Shown: positions 45,495 through 53,767 of the stretch, in pieces | Position numbering within the stretch: position 1 is the first letter of the stretch | Layout: every line of letters begins with the position of its first letter | Assembly: GCF_023276435.1 (NCBI RefSeq) | Contig: NZ_JALLPO010000022.1 | Coordinates: 1-64,000, forward strand | DNA length: 64,000 nt | Reading direction: 5' to 3' | From: Sphaerisporangium perillae | Lineage (GTDB): Bacteria; Actinomycetota; Actinomycetes; Streptosporangiales; Streptosporangiaceae | Program-made: the position numbers and the translations under genes | Notes under the pieces: generated by a model | Seen by the model: only the letters and a program-made list of their open reading frames with translations | Database searches by the model: none | Told to the model about the DNA's origin: nothing

Positions 45495-46005
45495 GCAGGG
45501 CGATCTCGGCAATGCGGCGGTCGGCAACGGTCGACGAGGTCTTTGATCTCGCTGACCGGGTGGGACGGCGCCCGGTCGGTAACCTCCGAAAGCTCAACGC
45601 CGGCTTCTACCGGCTGCGGTTCCAGCGGAACAGCGAGATGCGCACTCATCCGGAGACCTTCGCGACGAGGAACGCGGCCGAAGGAACGCTGTGGACCATG
45701 GGCGTCGAGGGCCGGGCCGACTGCGTCCATGATCGACGCTTCCGCGCCCTGGTTCTCCTCGCTACGTTCGCGAGCCTGCGGTGGGGGGAGGTGAGTGCGC
45801 TCCGTCGTACGGATGTCGACCTCGACGCGGGGACGGTGCGGGTCCGGGCGGCCTTCATCGAACGGTCGACCGGGGGACTGGTTCTCGGCCCTCCCAAGTC
45901 CAAGGCAGGCCGTCGTTTCGTCGGCATTCCCAAGGTGATCGTTCCGGCACTGCGAGAGCACCTGAACACCTACGTCAAGGACGAACCCGATGCGCTCGGC
46001 CGAGA
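45495..46005 (+). pseudogene. Tyrosine integrase fragment of slot B-C
   Basis: It starts at RSATVDEVFDLADRVGRRP and includes an inserted segment (VGNLRKLNAGFYRLRFQ ... ETFATRNAAE). It continues into the catalytic core VLLATFASLRWGEVSALRR and GPPKSKAGRRFVGIPKVIV, then breaks after YVKDEPDALG. The catalytic HxxR and Tyr are missing, as is the N-terminus. The break lies directly at the terminator/att block, so the 3' end was lost by deletion. Confidence 0.85.
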
Positions 46006-46012
46006 AACGATC

Positions 46013-46050
46013 AAGGCCCGGGTCGGGAATCATCCTCTGACCTGGGCCTT
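46013..46050. terminator. Terminator hairpin at scar C
   Basis: AAGGCCCGGGTC and GACCTGGGCCTT form a 12-bp stem with one mismatch. Confidence 0.8.
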
Positions 46051-46056
46051 TGTGTG

Positions 46057-46100
46057 TGGAGCGGGTGACGGGAATCGAACCCGCGCTGTCAGCTTGGGAA
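46057..46100 (-). repeat. tRNA-Gly 3'-half scar C (attachment site)
   Basis: This is an exact copy of the tRNA-Gly 3' half from CCA to the anticodon TTCCCAAG region; the 5' half is missing and replaced by ATCGGCTAGTG. Confidence 0.92.
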
Positions 46101-46157
46101 TCGGCTAGTGATCTTCCCCCTCTGAGCTGGGAAACGGGGATGCAGCTCTGCGGTGGT

Positions 46158-46222
46158 CGAGTGACCGTGAGTCCCCGTGAGACCCCACTGATCGCCGTTC
46201 AATCTGGCACGCATCTGGCACG
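46158..46222 (+). repeat. Integrase-arm-like direct repeat (ATCTGGCACG type)
   Basis: GAGTGACCGTGAGTCCCCGT leads to ATCTGGCACG-C-ATCTGGCACG (46202-46222), then AAGTCTCGA and GTCAAGACA. The same frame of conserved blocks surrounds a different half-site at 50,229. Confidence 0.8.
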
Positions 46223-46265
46223 AAGTCTCGACGTCAAGACACCGCTCGACTACTTCACCCTGGAC

Positions 46266-46388
46266 TAATCAACCCTCGCCGCGACCTGCAACGAAACCCT
46301 GAACCACCGTGATGACCTGCAATGGCCGTCTCGGTGGTTCTCGGTATTTCGCAGCTGATCACGGTGTCATGTGCCCTGGTTGTGCCCT
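46266..46388 (-). repeat. Second arm family, copy 1 (paired with 51,354)
   Basis: About 123 bp, over 80% alike by eye to 51,354-51,476. It contains GAACCACCG and CGGTGGTTC as an inverted pair, then GTGCCCT at 46371 and again at 46382, 11 bp apart. On the minus strand this reads AGGGCAC twice, so the arm is in opposite orientation to the others. It starts at a TAA stop codon. Confidence 0.75.
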
Positions 46389-46524
46389 CCGGTCCGGGAT
46401 CTGGGTAGGTCGCGGATCGGCAGCCAGCCTGCGCCGGCGGCGACGGCAGCCACAACCAGCGTGACCCAGGGCACCCACGGCCTTGCACGCCGCATTTGCG
46501 CGGTGCTCGCTGTAGCTTGGGTCC

Positions 46525-47046
46525 ATGGTGATCGACACGGGCGCTCACCTTGCGCAGAGGCATTCCTGGTACTCCGGGGTGCTGATCACGATGATGGCGG
46601 TACTCGTGAGCTTCCCGCTTGCCGGTGCTGGCATATCTCAGAGCATCGTCACCGCCGTCCTCGCCTTAGTCACCATCGCGGCCCTGTGCACGCGGTCCGC
46701 GTCGGCGATCCGGGCCACGGTGTTCATGGACGTGCTGTTTCTCGTCTTCACGATCGGCATCGGGCTCGGATGGCCTCCTGCCATCACCACGATGCTTGTC
46801 TGCGTGCTCCCGCTCGCGGCCCTGCTGGCCTGCGGGCGCGTGCCGTCGCTGAGGCTGGCGGCGCCCTGGCTGAGGATCGGTCGGCTGACCCCCGACATCC
46901 CGTGGCTGTCGGCCGCCACCATAGGAGGAAGCGCGGTCGCGCTGACGCTCTGGGTGATGGCCGTCAAGCCGGCCCCTTCCCCGTACCTGCGGCAACTGCA
47001 GGATCTCCGCTCCATCGCCCCGAGGGATCACACGTCGTACATCTGA
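46525..47046 (+). pseudogene. Truncated CPBP-like intramembrane protease
   Basis: 173 codons with five hydrophobic helices, ending near SAATIGGSAVALTLWVMAVKPAPSPYLRQL. This resembles the N-terminal half of CPBP (CAAX-type) proteases; the catalytic EExxR/FxxxH half is absent and the tail (RSIAPRDHTSYI) is unrelated. It may still be expressed as a membrane protein, but not as a protease. Confidence 0.55.
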
Positions 47047-47319
47047 CGGCCAGAAAGCGCTGACCTGGGCCGTTTGGTCGCTCCCGCCGTTGACCTGTGG
47101 CTATGGCTCTCGCTGGTTCCTCGCACCACGCGGGGCACTGTGTCATCTGGTCGGGCCTCATTCCGGATGGATCGTCACTACGTTCCAACGTGCTGGCATG
47201 CCGTCGCCATGGCACTCCACCGCGGTCGCTGACGTGACGCAATCAGCATGCGCCATAAGGGACGAGTTCTATGATCAGGTTCGTCCTGATCGTTGAGATT
47301 CGGAGAAGATGTCAATCTC

Positions 47320-47715
47320 ATGCGCCGTGCCATGGTCCTTCTGGGTGGCGTCGCCCTCGCCGTCGGCGCGTTCGCCCTCTTCTACCGAGGCCTGGGACAA
47401 CCGTTCATCCGCGGTTACGTGAGCGACGTCGGCGCCACCATGCTGGTCTACGCGTTCTTGGGGCTGCTGTGGCGCACCACCGCCGCACGCCGCACCCTGG
47501 CCACGGCCGCGATCGCCGCCGCCGTCGAGTTCTACCAAATAGTCGGCATGACCCCGCCGGGCATCGGCGGTATCCTGGTCGGCGCGTTCCCCGACCCATG
47601 GGACCTGGTCGCCTATGCCATCGGTGTGGTCGCGGCCCTGGCCTGGGAACGCCGATTGGTCCGATCCGGTGATAGACCGGCTGACTCTCGGACTCCGCCC
47701 CCACCGGCACGCTGA
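47320..47715 (+). CDS. DUF2809-family membrane protein
   Basis: About 131 residues with three to four helices: AMVLLGGVALAVGAFALFYRG, GATMLVYAFLGLLWRT and WDLVAYAIGVVAALAWERR. The Arg-Gly-Tyr-Val-x-Asp-Val and FPDPWD segments fit DUF2809. Function unknown. ATG 47320 is preferred over TTG 47293. It is one of the few intact genes of slot C-D. Confidence 0.7.
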   Translation: MRRAMVLLGGVALAVGAFALFYRGLGQPFIRGYVSDVGATMLVYAFLGLLWRTTAARRTLATAAIAAAVEFYQIVGMTPPGIGGILVGAFPDPWDLVAYAIGVVAALAWERRLVRSGDRPADSRTPPPPAR

Positions 47716-48031
47716 CGGTACGGATGCCCCACAGCGGCGAGGTCATCGGGTTCGTCCTGCGCGTCGAGCTCCGGATCTCCGGTGCGGTAGTTGTCAGGGG
47801 AGTCCTTCCAGTGGGGGAGCGGAGATTCGAACAGTTGTCCCGACGGATATATGTGCGCATGTTTGTCTGTCGCCAGGATCGCCGACGGTCACCGCCGACC
47901 ACCCTGGACCGCATGCGCGTTTGTGCCGCAGCTCTCATCGGTGGGCGTGGCCGAAAGTGGCGCGTATCAGAGTGGGCCGTAGACCTGGCCGAAAGTCCTG
48001 CTCCAACGCGTTACGCCTTAAGTGCAGTGGT

Positions 48032-48075
48032 TGAAGCGGGTGACGGGAATCGAACCCGCGCTGTCAGCTTGGGAA
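48032..48075 (-). repeat. tRNA-Gly 3'-half scar D (attachment site)
   Basis: AGCGGGTGACGGGAATCGAA and CCCGCGCTGTCAGCTTGGGA are identical to the tRNA; the CCA end is altered (TGA for TGG) and no terminator hairpin remains next to it. Confidence 0.85.
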
Positions 48076-48136
48076 TTGCAGGGATGCCGGCTCGTGGGGG
48101 CGTTGACCTGCGGCTGAGGACGGTCATGAGTGACCG

Positions 48137-48181
48137 TGGTTGACCCCTCGTCACCGCCCTTAATGGCACGCTAATGGCAGG
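48137..48181 (+). repeat. Left arm of element D-E (TAATGGCACG type)
   Basis: CCCCTCGTCACC then TAATGGCACG-C-TAATGGCAGG (48161-48181). The half-site equals that at the right end of the same slot (50,035). Confidence 0.8.
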
Positions 48182-48389
48182 ACGATCAACCCGTGACCTG
48201 CCGTTTCTCGCGCGACGCGCGCACCCCGCCCGACTGATCATCCCGTCTGCCGTCGGCTCGCCCGAAGGGGAAGCGGGCCAGGGCCACGGGCACCAGATGG
48301 AGCGCCCCTGCCGGAGGCAGAACTTGTTTGCTGGAGGGTTGCTCACCTTTCTCTGTGCGGTGTTCATCAGACCGTTCTAGAATCGGCCG

Positions 48390-48950
48390 ATGATCTCGCT
48401 GACGACTGAGCGGCTCGTCCTGCGTGGCCCAAACGAGGGCGATATTGATCCGCTCGCCACGATGAATGCTGACCCGGAGGTCATGCGCTACATCGGGGAT
48501 GGGTCGGTGTTGCCGTTGGATCGTGATCGAACTGCGGCTGGAGTTGCCCGTGCTCAGCGAGAATGGGAAGAGTGCGGCTTCGGCCTGCTCTCCGTGATCG
48601 TGCGGGAGACTGGGCAGCTCGCCGGGTGGGTGGCGCTGACGGTGCCGACCTTCCTTCCCGAGATTCTTCCTGCGGTGGAGATCGGGTGGCGTCTGAGTCG
48701 CCAACACTGGGGGGCCGGCTACGCCACGGAGGCCGCTGGGGCGCTGCTGAGATTCGGGCTCATCGACTGTGGTCTCGACCGCGTCGTTAGCGTCCGGCAT
48801 GTCGACAACCTTCGTTCAAAGCGAGTCATGGACAAGCTCGGCATGCGGTTTGGGCTCGAAACCGTCATGCCTGGGCATGGCCAACCTGTCGCGGTCCACG
48901 AGATCACCCGTGCTGAGTTCGATGCTTTCGAGATGACGACGGCTCCGTAG
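48390..48950 (+). CDS. RimJ/RimL-type GNAT acetyltransferase
   Basis: A 186-residue acetyltransferase: LTTERLVLRGPNEGDIDPLA, EIGWRLSRQHWGAGYATEAA (acetyl-CoA site) and SVRHVDNLRSKRVMDKLGM. This type modifies N-termini of proteins or small amines. It looks intact and is the only cargo gene of slot D-E. Confidence 0.9.
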   Translation: MISLTTERLVLRGPNEGDIDPLATMNADPEVMRYIGDGSVLPLDRDRTAAGVARAQREWEECGFGLLSVIVRETGQLAGWVALTVPTFLPEILPAVEIGWRLSRQHWGAGYATEAAGALLRFGLIDCGLDRVVSVRHVDNLRSKRVMDKLGMRFGLETVMPGHGQPVAVHEITRAEFDAFEMTTAP

Positions 48951-49095
48951 GACGGCCTCACGCGCGAGTTCTTTTGGCGTAAGGTCCGTGTGTCGGGCCA
49001 GGTCGCGGCCCGAGTGGCGGGCGCGCGCGAGAACGGCCCCCAGGCCGCACGCGCAGCGTGCGGCCCGCAAGCTCGGGCCGCGTGGCGGCGCGCAG

Positions 49096-50026
49096 CGGCG
49101 CCCTTGATGGCTGCCAAGGCGTACCGGCTCCTGCGGGCGGTCCTGATGACCGCGAGCGAAGAGGATCACATCCTTCAACGCAATCCATGTCGGATCCGCG
49201 GGGCCGGTGACGAGCACGCGCAGGAGCGCTCGGTGCTCACGGTGGGGCAGGTATTCGAGCTGGCTGAGCGTGTTGGCCGTCGACCCGTGGGCAACGTGCG
49301 GGGCCTCAAGGAGGGACAGGGCTACCGGCTCAGATTCCAGCGGCACGGCGAAATGCGGACCTATCAAGAGGTTTTCGCCACGCGGGCCGATGCAGAACGG
49401 GCGCATTGGGCGTTGGTCGGCAAGGGGCAAGCTGACTGCACTCACGATCGGCGGTTCCGTGCGTTCGTCCTGCTGGCCACCTTCGCGAGCCTGCGATGGG
49501 GAGAGATGATCGCATCGATCTCAAGGCGGGAACGGTGCGGGTCCGCGCGGCCTACGTCGAACGGTCGACCGGCCCGCTGGTGCTCGGGCCTCCCAAGTCC
49601 AAGGCTGGCCGGCGCATCGTCGGCATCCCGCAAGCGATCATTCCGGCGCTCCGCGAGCACTTGGCGGTCTTCGTCAAGGCGGAACCTGATGCGTTGGTCT
49701 TCTCGGGGATCAAGGGTGGTCCGCTTCGGCGTAGCGGGTTCAACCGGCTCAGCTCGTGGCCGGAAGCCGTGCGGGCCATCGGAGCGGAGGGCCTCCATGT
49801 TCATGATCTCCGGCACACCGGAAACATGATCGCGGCTGAGTCCGGTGCCGGCCTCAAAGACCTCATGGCCAGGATGGGCCACGACAACGTCAGGGCCGCG
49901 ATGATCTATCAGCACGCCGTACGCGGGGCCGACAAATCGATCACGGACGCGATCGACAAGCACATCACCGGACAGGATGACGAGGACGATGACGGGCTCT
50001 CCGGGGCGCTGGTGCCGGTCGGCTGA
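49096..50026 (+). pseudogene. Tyrosine integrase of element D-E, frameshifted, with internal insert domain
   Basis: It begins AAKAYRLLRAVLMTASEEDHILQRNPCRIRGAG (core-binding domain); the N-terminal arm domain is missing. After VFELAERVGRRP an inserted module, VGNVRGLKEGQGYRLRFQRHG ... VFATRADAERAHW, precedes DRRFRAFVLLATFASLRWGE. A small deletion near 49,500 shifts the frame. The rest (AGRRIVGIPQAII, HVHDLRHTGN, MARMGHDNVRAAMIYQHAV) is complete to the stop. The active-site Arg/His/Tyr of the second half are visible. Confidence 0.88.
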
Positions 50027-50034
50027 TCAACACT

Positions 50035-50055
50035 TAATGGCACGTTAATGGCACG
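50035..50055 (+). repeat. Right arm of element D-E (TAATGGCACG type)
   Basis: TAATGGCACG-T-TAATGGCACG, two identical 10-mers 11 bp apart, 9 bases after the integrase stop and just before the terminator and scar E. Confidence 0.85.
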
Positions 50056-50082
50056 CGGAGATCAACTAGCCCAAACAAGATC

Positions 50083-50121
50083 AAAGCCCAGGTTCCGAAT
50101 TCATCGGATGACCTGGGCTTT
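50083..50121. terminator. Terminator hairpin at scar E
   Basis: AAAGCCCAGGT and ACCTGGGCTTT form a perfect 11-bp stem. Confidence 0.85.
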
Positions 50122-50127
50122 CGTCGT

Positions 50128-50172
50128 TGGAGCGGGTGACGGGAATCGAACCCGCGCTGTCAGCTTGGGAAG
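50128..50172 (-). repeat. tRNA-Gly 3'-half scar E (attachment site)
   Basis: An exact 3' half of tRNA-Gly including CCA, ending at CAGCTTGGGAAG; the 5' half is replaced. Sequence and terminator match scar B in all but two of about 80 bases. Confidence 0.92.
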
Positions 50173-50228
50173 TCTTTCGACACCATGCAGCCTGAGCTGC
50201 AAAAACGCTGACCTGGGCATATGCGGGT

Positions 50229-50293
50229 CGAGTGACCGTGAGTCCCCGTGATTCCCTGCAGGTCGCCGACCGTACGGGCACGCGACGGGCACG
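50229..50293 (+). repeat. Left arm of element E-F (ACGGGCACG type)
   Basis: GAGTGACCGTGAGTCCCCGT leads to ACGGGCACG (50274) and ACGGGCACG (50285), 11 bp apart, then AAGTCTCGA and GTCAAGACA as at 46,223. The half-site matches the right end of this slot (54,490). Confidence 0.85.
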
Positions 50294-50519
50294 AAGTCTC
50301 GATGTCAAGACACCCGCTGGCCGATGAGCCCGGCCATCGCCTGGCAGATCAAGGTGCAGGCGGTGGCAGGCTGACCCTCATGATGTCGATATCCCAGCCC
50401 GAACCGGCGCGCGCTGCCATGACAGTGGGCGGGAACTGTCGAAGTTTCTCCCTGCCGGTCGGCGGGGGCCGGGAGAGCCGCATGATGACATGGTCGCCTG
50501 CTCCCCGGCCTCCCGGAGA

Positions 50520-50933
50520 TCAGTTCTCGCGGATCCAGGCGGGCGTGATCCGCTGCTCACGGAATCGCCAGCCCGCCGGCGTCCGCACCACGGTGCCCGC
50601 CATGCGCAGGCCGCCTGTGAAGTGGGGTGCTTGGCCGTCGCGGTAGTAGAACACGAGCGAGTACGCCGAAGCAGTCGCCTGATCGCCGTTGACGTCCACC
50701 AACAGGTCAGTGGTCAGGTGCTGGGCTTGCTGCCCCTCGACCTCACTCTGTCGCATAAAGCCGACGACCTTGTCGATGCCGCGGAGTTCGCCCCCGCGCG
50801 GCGAGTGCACCGCCACATCGTCGGTGAAGACGGTGCCTGCATCCTCCCATCGCTTCTCGTCGAGCAGGCGTGCGAAGCGGGCGAACAGGTCGGCGATCTC
50901 GATACGGTCGGCGATCAAAGTATCCGTGGACAC
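50520..50933 (-). CDS. NTF2/SnoaL-like protein
   Basis: A 137-residue protein of the SnoaL_4 type: IEIADLFARFARLLDEKRWEDAGTVFTDD and GDQATASAYSLVFYYRDGQ. These small alpha+beta barrels act as cyclases, isomerases or ligand binders; the substrate is unknown. The promoter on its right (50,934-51,020) is AT-rich and carries two operator-like elements. Confidence 0.88.
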   Translation of the reverse strand: MSTDTLIADRIEIADLFARFARLLDEKRWEDAGTVFTDDVAVHSPRGGELRGIDKVVGFMRQSEVEGQQAQHLTTDLLVDVNGDQATASAYSLVFYYRDGQAPHFTGGLRMAGTVVRTPAGWRFREQRITPAWIREN

Positions 50934-50956
50934 GGTGTCCTCTTTCGTTCGTTGAG

Positions 50957-51017
50957 TTAACGTTCGACTCTTTAACGTTTCTGGCGCGAACGAACTATAT
51001 CGTTAGTCGGACTAACG
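50957..51017. promoter_or_regulatory. Operators upstream of the SnoaL-like gene
   Basis: TTAACGTT occurs at 50957 and 50972, and CGTTAGTcggACTAACG (51001-51017) is a perfect 7-3-7 inverted repeat, typical of TetR-family sites. The matching regulator gene would be expected divergently at 51,020 onward, but an integrase fragment lies there instead. Confidence 0.65.
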
Positions 51018-51062
51018 CAACAGGTAGAATCAGCGTCATGAAGAGCAGGGCCCAAGCCGCGG

Positions 51063-51239
51063 ACATGCCCGGCAAGCGCATCGTCTCCGTGCCCGAACTC
51101 CTCCTGCCGGAGCTCCGGACGCACCTGAACACATACGCGGGGGAAGGGGACGACGGCCTGGTGTTCATCGGCCCCAAGGGCGCCCAGCTCCGGCGGGCGA
51201 ACTTCACCCGGACATGGAGCAAGGCGATCACCGCAGCAG
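51063..51239 (+). pseudogene. Internal fragment of a tyrosine integrase
   Basis: KRIVSVPELLLPELRTHLNT and GLVFIGPKGAQLRRANFTRTW match the middle of the integrase at 53,768 closely. Neither the N-terminal part nor the HDLRHT...Tyr part is present. Confidence 0.85.
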
Positions 51240-51353
51240 TGGTGAGCATCCAGCGGCGGTGACGGCCATCGTGTTCTCCGAGGGGAGGAGTTGGCGTTCG
51301 GGGAGCGGGGGGTGCAGTTTGCGTATGCCTTGCCTGACGACTTGCGGTTGAAG

Positions 51354-51476
51354 TAATCAGGCATGGCCGCGACCTGCGACAGAACCCTGAACCACCGCGA
51401 TGACCTGCACCAACAGTCTCGGTGGTTCTCGGCATTTCGCGGCTGCTCACAGTGTCATGTGCCCTGACTGTGCCCC
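51354..51476 (-). repeat. Second arm family, copy 2 (paired with 46,266)
   Basis: It has the same 123-bp length and layout as 46,266-46,388: inverted pair GAACCACCG/CGGTGGTTC, then GTGCCCT at 51459 and GTGCCCC at 51470, 11 bp apart. It also begins at a TAA stop codon, after a short orphan coding tail (YALPDDLRLK). Confidence 0.75.
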
Positions 51477-51556
51477 TCCGGCCAGGCCCAGTCCCAGGCA
51501 TGCTGAACGCTTACCGTCGTTAGTGTGCCCTCCGGCTCTTGTGACAAGATCGCGGG

Positions 51557-51958
51557 ATGCTGCGACTCACCGATTTCATCATCGACTGCCCGGACACGAT
51601 GAAGCTGGCGGCCTTCTACTCCGAGGTGACGGGCCGTCCGATCAAGGAAGGCAGCCACGAGAACTGGGCCGGCATCAAGTTCGGCGAGGTCGAGTTGGCC
51701 TTCATCCGGGTGGACGACTACCGCGCTCCGCAGTGGCCCGATAGCGAGCACCCCAAGCAGTTCCACGTCGACTTCGAAGTGGACGAGATCGAGTCCGAGC
51801 AGCGCCGCGTCCTCGACCTCGGTGCGACGCTGCAGCAGGACTTCATCGGCCCCGACGGCTACGGCTGGCGGGTCTACACCGACCCGATCGGCCACCCCTT
51901 CTGCCTGTGCCGCAACAAGGGCGTCATCTGGACCGACCAGGGCCCGATCTGGCCCTAG
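51557..51958 (+). CDS. VOC/glyoxalase-like protein
   Basis: A 133-residue vicinal-oxygen-chelate protein with two beta-alpha-beta-beta-beta modules: FIIDCPDTMKLAAFYSEVTG, QFHVDFEVDEIESEQRRVLDLGA and GWRVYTDPIGHPFCLC. It belongs to the glyoxalase-like group with uncertain substrate. It is intact, with the stop codon touching an IS end at 51,957. Confidence 0.88.
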   Translation: MLRLTDFIIDCPDTMKLAAFYSEVTGRPIKEGSHENWAGIKFGEVELAFIRVDDYRAPQWPDSEHPKQFHVDFEVDEIESEQRRVLDLGATLQQDFIGPDGYGWRVYTDPIGHPFCLCRNKGVIWTDQGPIWP

Positions 51959-51982
51959 GGGCCTGTTTGGAGTCGTGATCAG
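51957..51982. mobile_element. IS5-like terminal sequence remnant
   Basis: GGGCCTGTTTGGAGTCGTGA lies directly after the VOC stop codon and resembles GGGCCTGTGTGTGGCTGTGA at 53,548, which abuts a transposase tail. No transposase remains here. Confidence 0.5.
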
Positions 51983-52077
51983 ATGGCGGGCCGCGCTGCC
52001 AAAGGATCGACCGCGTAGCGGTTTCGGCGTCACCACTGGGGCTATTTGACACTGCGGCGGGAGTGAGGCCGGCGGCC

Positions 52078-53001
52078 CTACCCTGCTGACGTGTGCGCTG
52101 TGCCCCCGGCGCGGATGCGCTGGCTGAGGAAGAGAGCCGCGCGGTCCAGTGCCTCGTCGGCCTCGTCCAGGATGCCGGCGAACGACTGGAACACGTGCGA
52201 CACGTCGGCGGTGATGTCCAGGATGACGTCCACTCCGGCTGCCCTCGCACGCGCGGCCAGGCGCGTGGAGTCGTCCAGCAGGATCTCGTTGGTGCCCACC
52301 TGGATCAGCATCGGGGGGAAGCCGGTCAGGTCGGCGAGGACGGCCGGGCTGAGCAAGGGCTGGTGAGGGTCGGCTCCGGCGAGGTACATGGCTCCGGTGT
52401 GTTCCACGGACTTGCGGGTGAAGATCGGGTCGATGCCTTCCTTGGCGTCCATGCTCTCGCCCGTTCGGGTGGCGTCGAGGCCCGGGGAGAACGCCACGAT
52501 GGCGGCGGGCAGCGGGAGGCCCGCGTCGCGGGCGGCCAGGCAGGTCGTGACGGTGAGGCCGCCCCCGGCCGAGTCCCCGGCGAACATGATGGCCGAAGGG
52601 TCCTCGCCGCTGTCGAGTAGGCCGCGATAGGCGCTCAGTGTGTCTTCGATCGCGGCCGGGAACGGGTGCTCGGGGGCAAGCCGGTAGTCCAGCGAGTACG
52701 CCCCGAAGCCGGTCTTGGCCACGAGGTGTCCCGTCAGCGACAGGGCGGTCTCGGGGGAGCCGAACACCCAGCCGCCGCCGTGGAAGTACAGGATCGTCCC
52801 GGCGCGCGGCCCGTTGTCCGGCTCGACATGCAGTGCGGGTCGGTTGCCGAGCGTTGTCTGCGTGGTGCGGATTCTGTCGGGCACGATCATCTGGGCCATC
52901 AGCGCCTTGAATCCGGCTCGGATCGCCTCGACCGACCGGGGGCCCTCGGGTCGCGGCTGCCGCATCATCGCGTCGACCTGGGCGCGCTGTTCCTTGCTCA
53001 T
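52078..53001 (-). CDS. HSL-family alpha/beta hydrolase (carboxylesterase)
   Basis: A 307-residue esterase of the hormone-sensitive lipase group: oxyanion motif YFHGGGWVFG, nucleophile FAGDSAGGG, and the His in DVSHVFQSFAG. It hydrolyses short acyl esters or lactones. ATG 53001 has GGGAG upstream; longer frames would overlap the divergent MarR gene. The 43-bp gap to marR suggests the esterase is regulated by it. Confidence 0.9.
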   Translation of the reverse strand: MSKEQRAQVDAMMRQPRPEGPRSVEAIRAGFKALMAQMIVPDRIRTTQTTLGNRPALHVEPDNGPRAGTILYFHGGGWVFGSPETALSLTGHLVAKTGFGAYSLDYRLAPEHPFPAAIEDTLSAYRGLLDSGEDPSAIMFAGDSAGGGLTVTTCLAARDAGLPLPAAIVAFSPGLDATRTGESMDAKEGIDPIFTRKSVEHTGAMYLAGADPHQPLLSPAVLADLTGFPPMLIQVGTNEILLDDSTRLAARARAAGVDVILDITADVSHVFQSFAGILDEADEALDRAALFLSQRIRAGGTAHTSAG

Positions 53002-53044
53002 GGGTGTGCTCCCGCGGTAAGTAGATTCCATTACACTATATGCC

Positions 53045-53521
53045 GTGGCATCTACATCGGCCGGTGACGCGATCGACCTCTCGGGCTTCTTCGCCGACCT
53101 GGTTCGATGCGAGACGCGGCTGTACAACGCCCTCAACGACCGTCTCCGTGAGCGGCACGGGATCGTCACCTCGCAGTTCGAGGCCCTGCGCTACCTGCGC
53201 GACCACCCCGGGTCCCGCGTGGCGGACCTTGCCGCCGAGTTCGCCATCGGCATCGGGGCGACCAGCAAGAGCGTCGACCGTCTGGAGAAGCAGGGATGGG
53301 TCGTCCGGCAGCCGAATCCCTCGGATCGCCGGTCATCGCTGCTGGCTCTGACCAACGACGGCTTGAAGTTGGTCGATGCGGCGGAGGGCACCTTCACCGA
53401 GCGGCTGGCCGAGTTGATCGGAGACACTCTCGACGGGCCCCCGATGTCGACCGTTGCGCAGACCCTCTCGGAGCTCCGCTCCGTACTGGAACGCGACCAG
53501 ATCGGCATGCCCACAGGCTGA
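53045..53521 (+). CDS. MarR-family transcriptional regulator
   Basis: A 158-residue regulator from GTG 53045. The winged helix is GIVTSQFEALRYLRDHPGSRVADLAAEFAIGIGATSKSVDRLEKQGWVVRQPNPSDRRS, with the DRR wing motif. It is divergent from the esterase by 43 bp, so one operator could repress both. The inducer may be the ester substrate or product. Confidence 0.92.
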   Translation: MASTSAGDAIDLSGFFADLVRCETRLYNALNDRLRERHGIVTSQFEALRYLRDHPGSRVADLAAEFAIGIGATSKSVDRLEKQGWVVRQPNPSDRRSSLLALTNDGLKLVDAAEGTFTERLAELIGDTLDGPPMSTVAQTLSELRSVLERDQIGMPTG

Positions 53522-53546
53522 CGCGCATGCGCAAGCCAGCTGCCCG

Positions 53547-53767
53547 TAGGGCCTGTGTGTGGCTGTGATCAACCAGTTGCCTGCAGGAGGTCGTTGATCC
53601 AGATCATCGAGGCGCGGAGGTGGAGGCCGGCGAGGTAGCTCTCGGGCGTCTTGTCATATCGAGTCGCGATGCCCCGCCAGGCCTTCAGCTTGTTGATCAG
53701 GCGCTCGACGGTGTTCCGCTCCTTGCAAAGACCGGCGTCGTGGCTTGCGGGCCGGCCGCCCCGGCTG
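53547..53767 (-). mobile_element. IS5-type element remnant (transposase tail and one end)
   Basis: The end sequence GGGCCTGTGTGTGGCTGTGA is followed on the minus strand by a transposase tail: CKERNTVERLINKLKAWRGI and KTPESYLAGLHLRASMIW. The tail begins abruptly at RGGRPA, at the junction with the integrase at 53,768. Confidence 0.8.

Larger units (their letters stand above)
46009..46100. repeat. 92-bp block identical to 54,533-54,624
   Basis: From GATCAAGGCCCGGG through the terminator and tRNA 3' half to CAGCTTGGGAA, every base matches the right-most site. It could support recombination across the intervening 8.5 kb. Confidence 0.9.

Noticed and set aside
47047-47319. Minus-strand frame of ~90 codons between the CPBP fragment and the DUF2809 gene
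   Set aside because: No domain, no ribosome site and poor codon bias; left unannotated.
47810-47845. Second tRNA-like 3' end (GGAGCGGAGATTCGAAC)
   Set aside because: The T-arm does not pair and no acceptor partner is seen; similarity may be chance or a heavily decayed scar.
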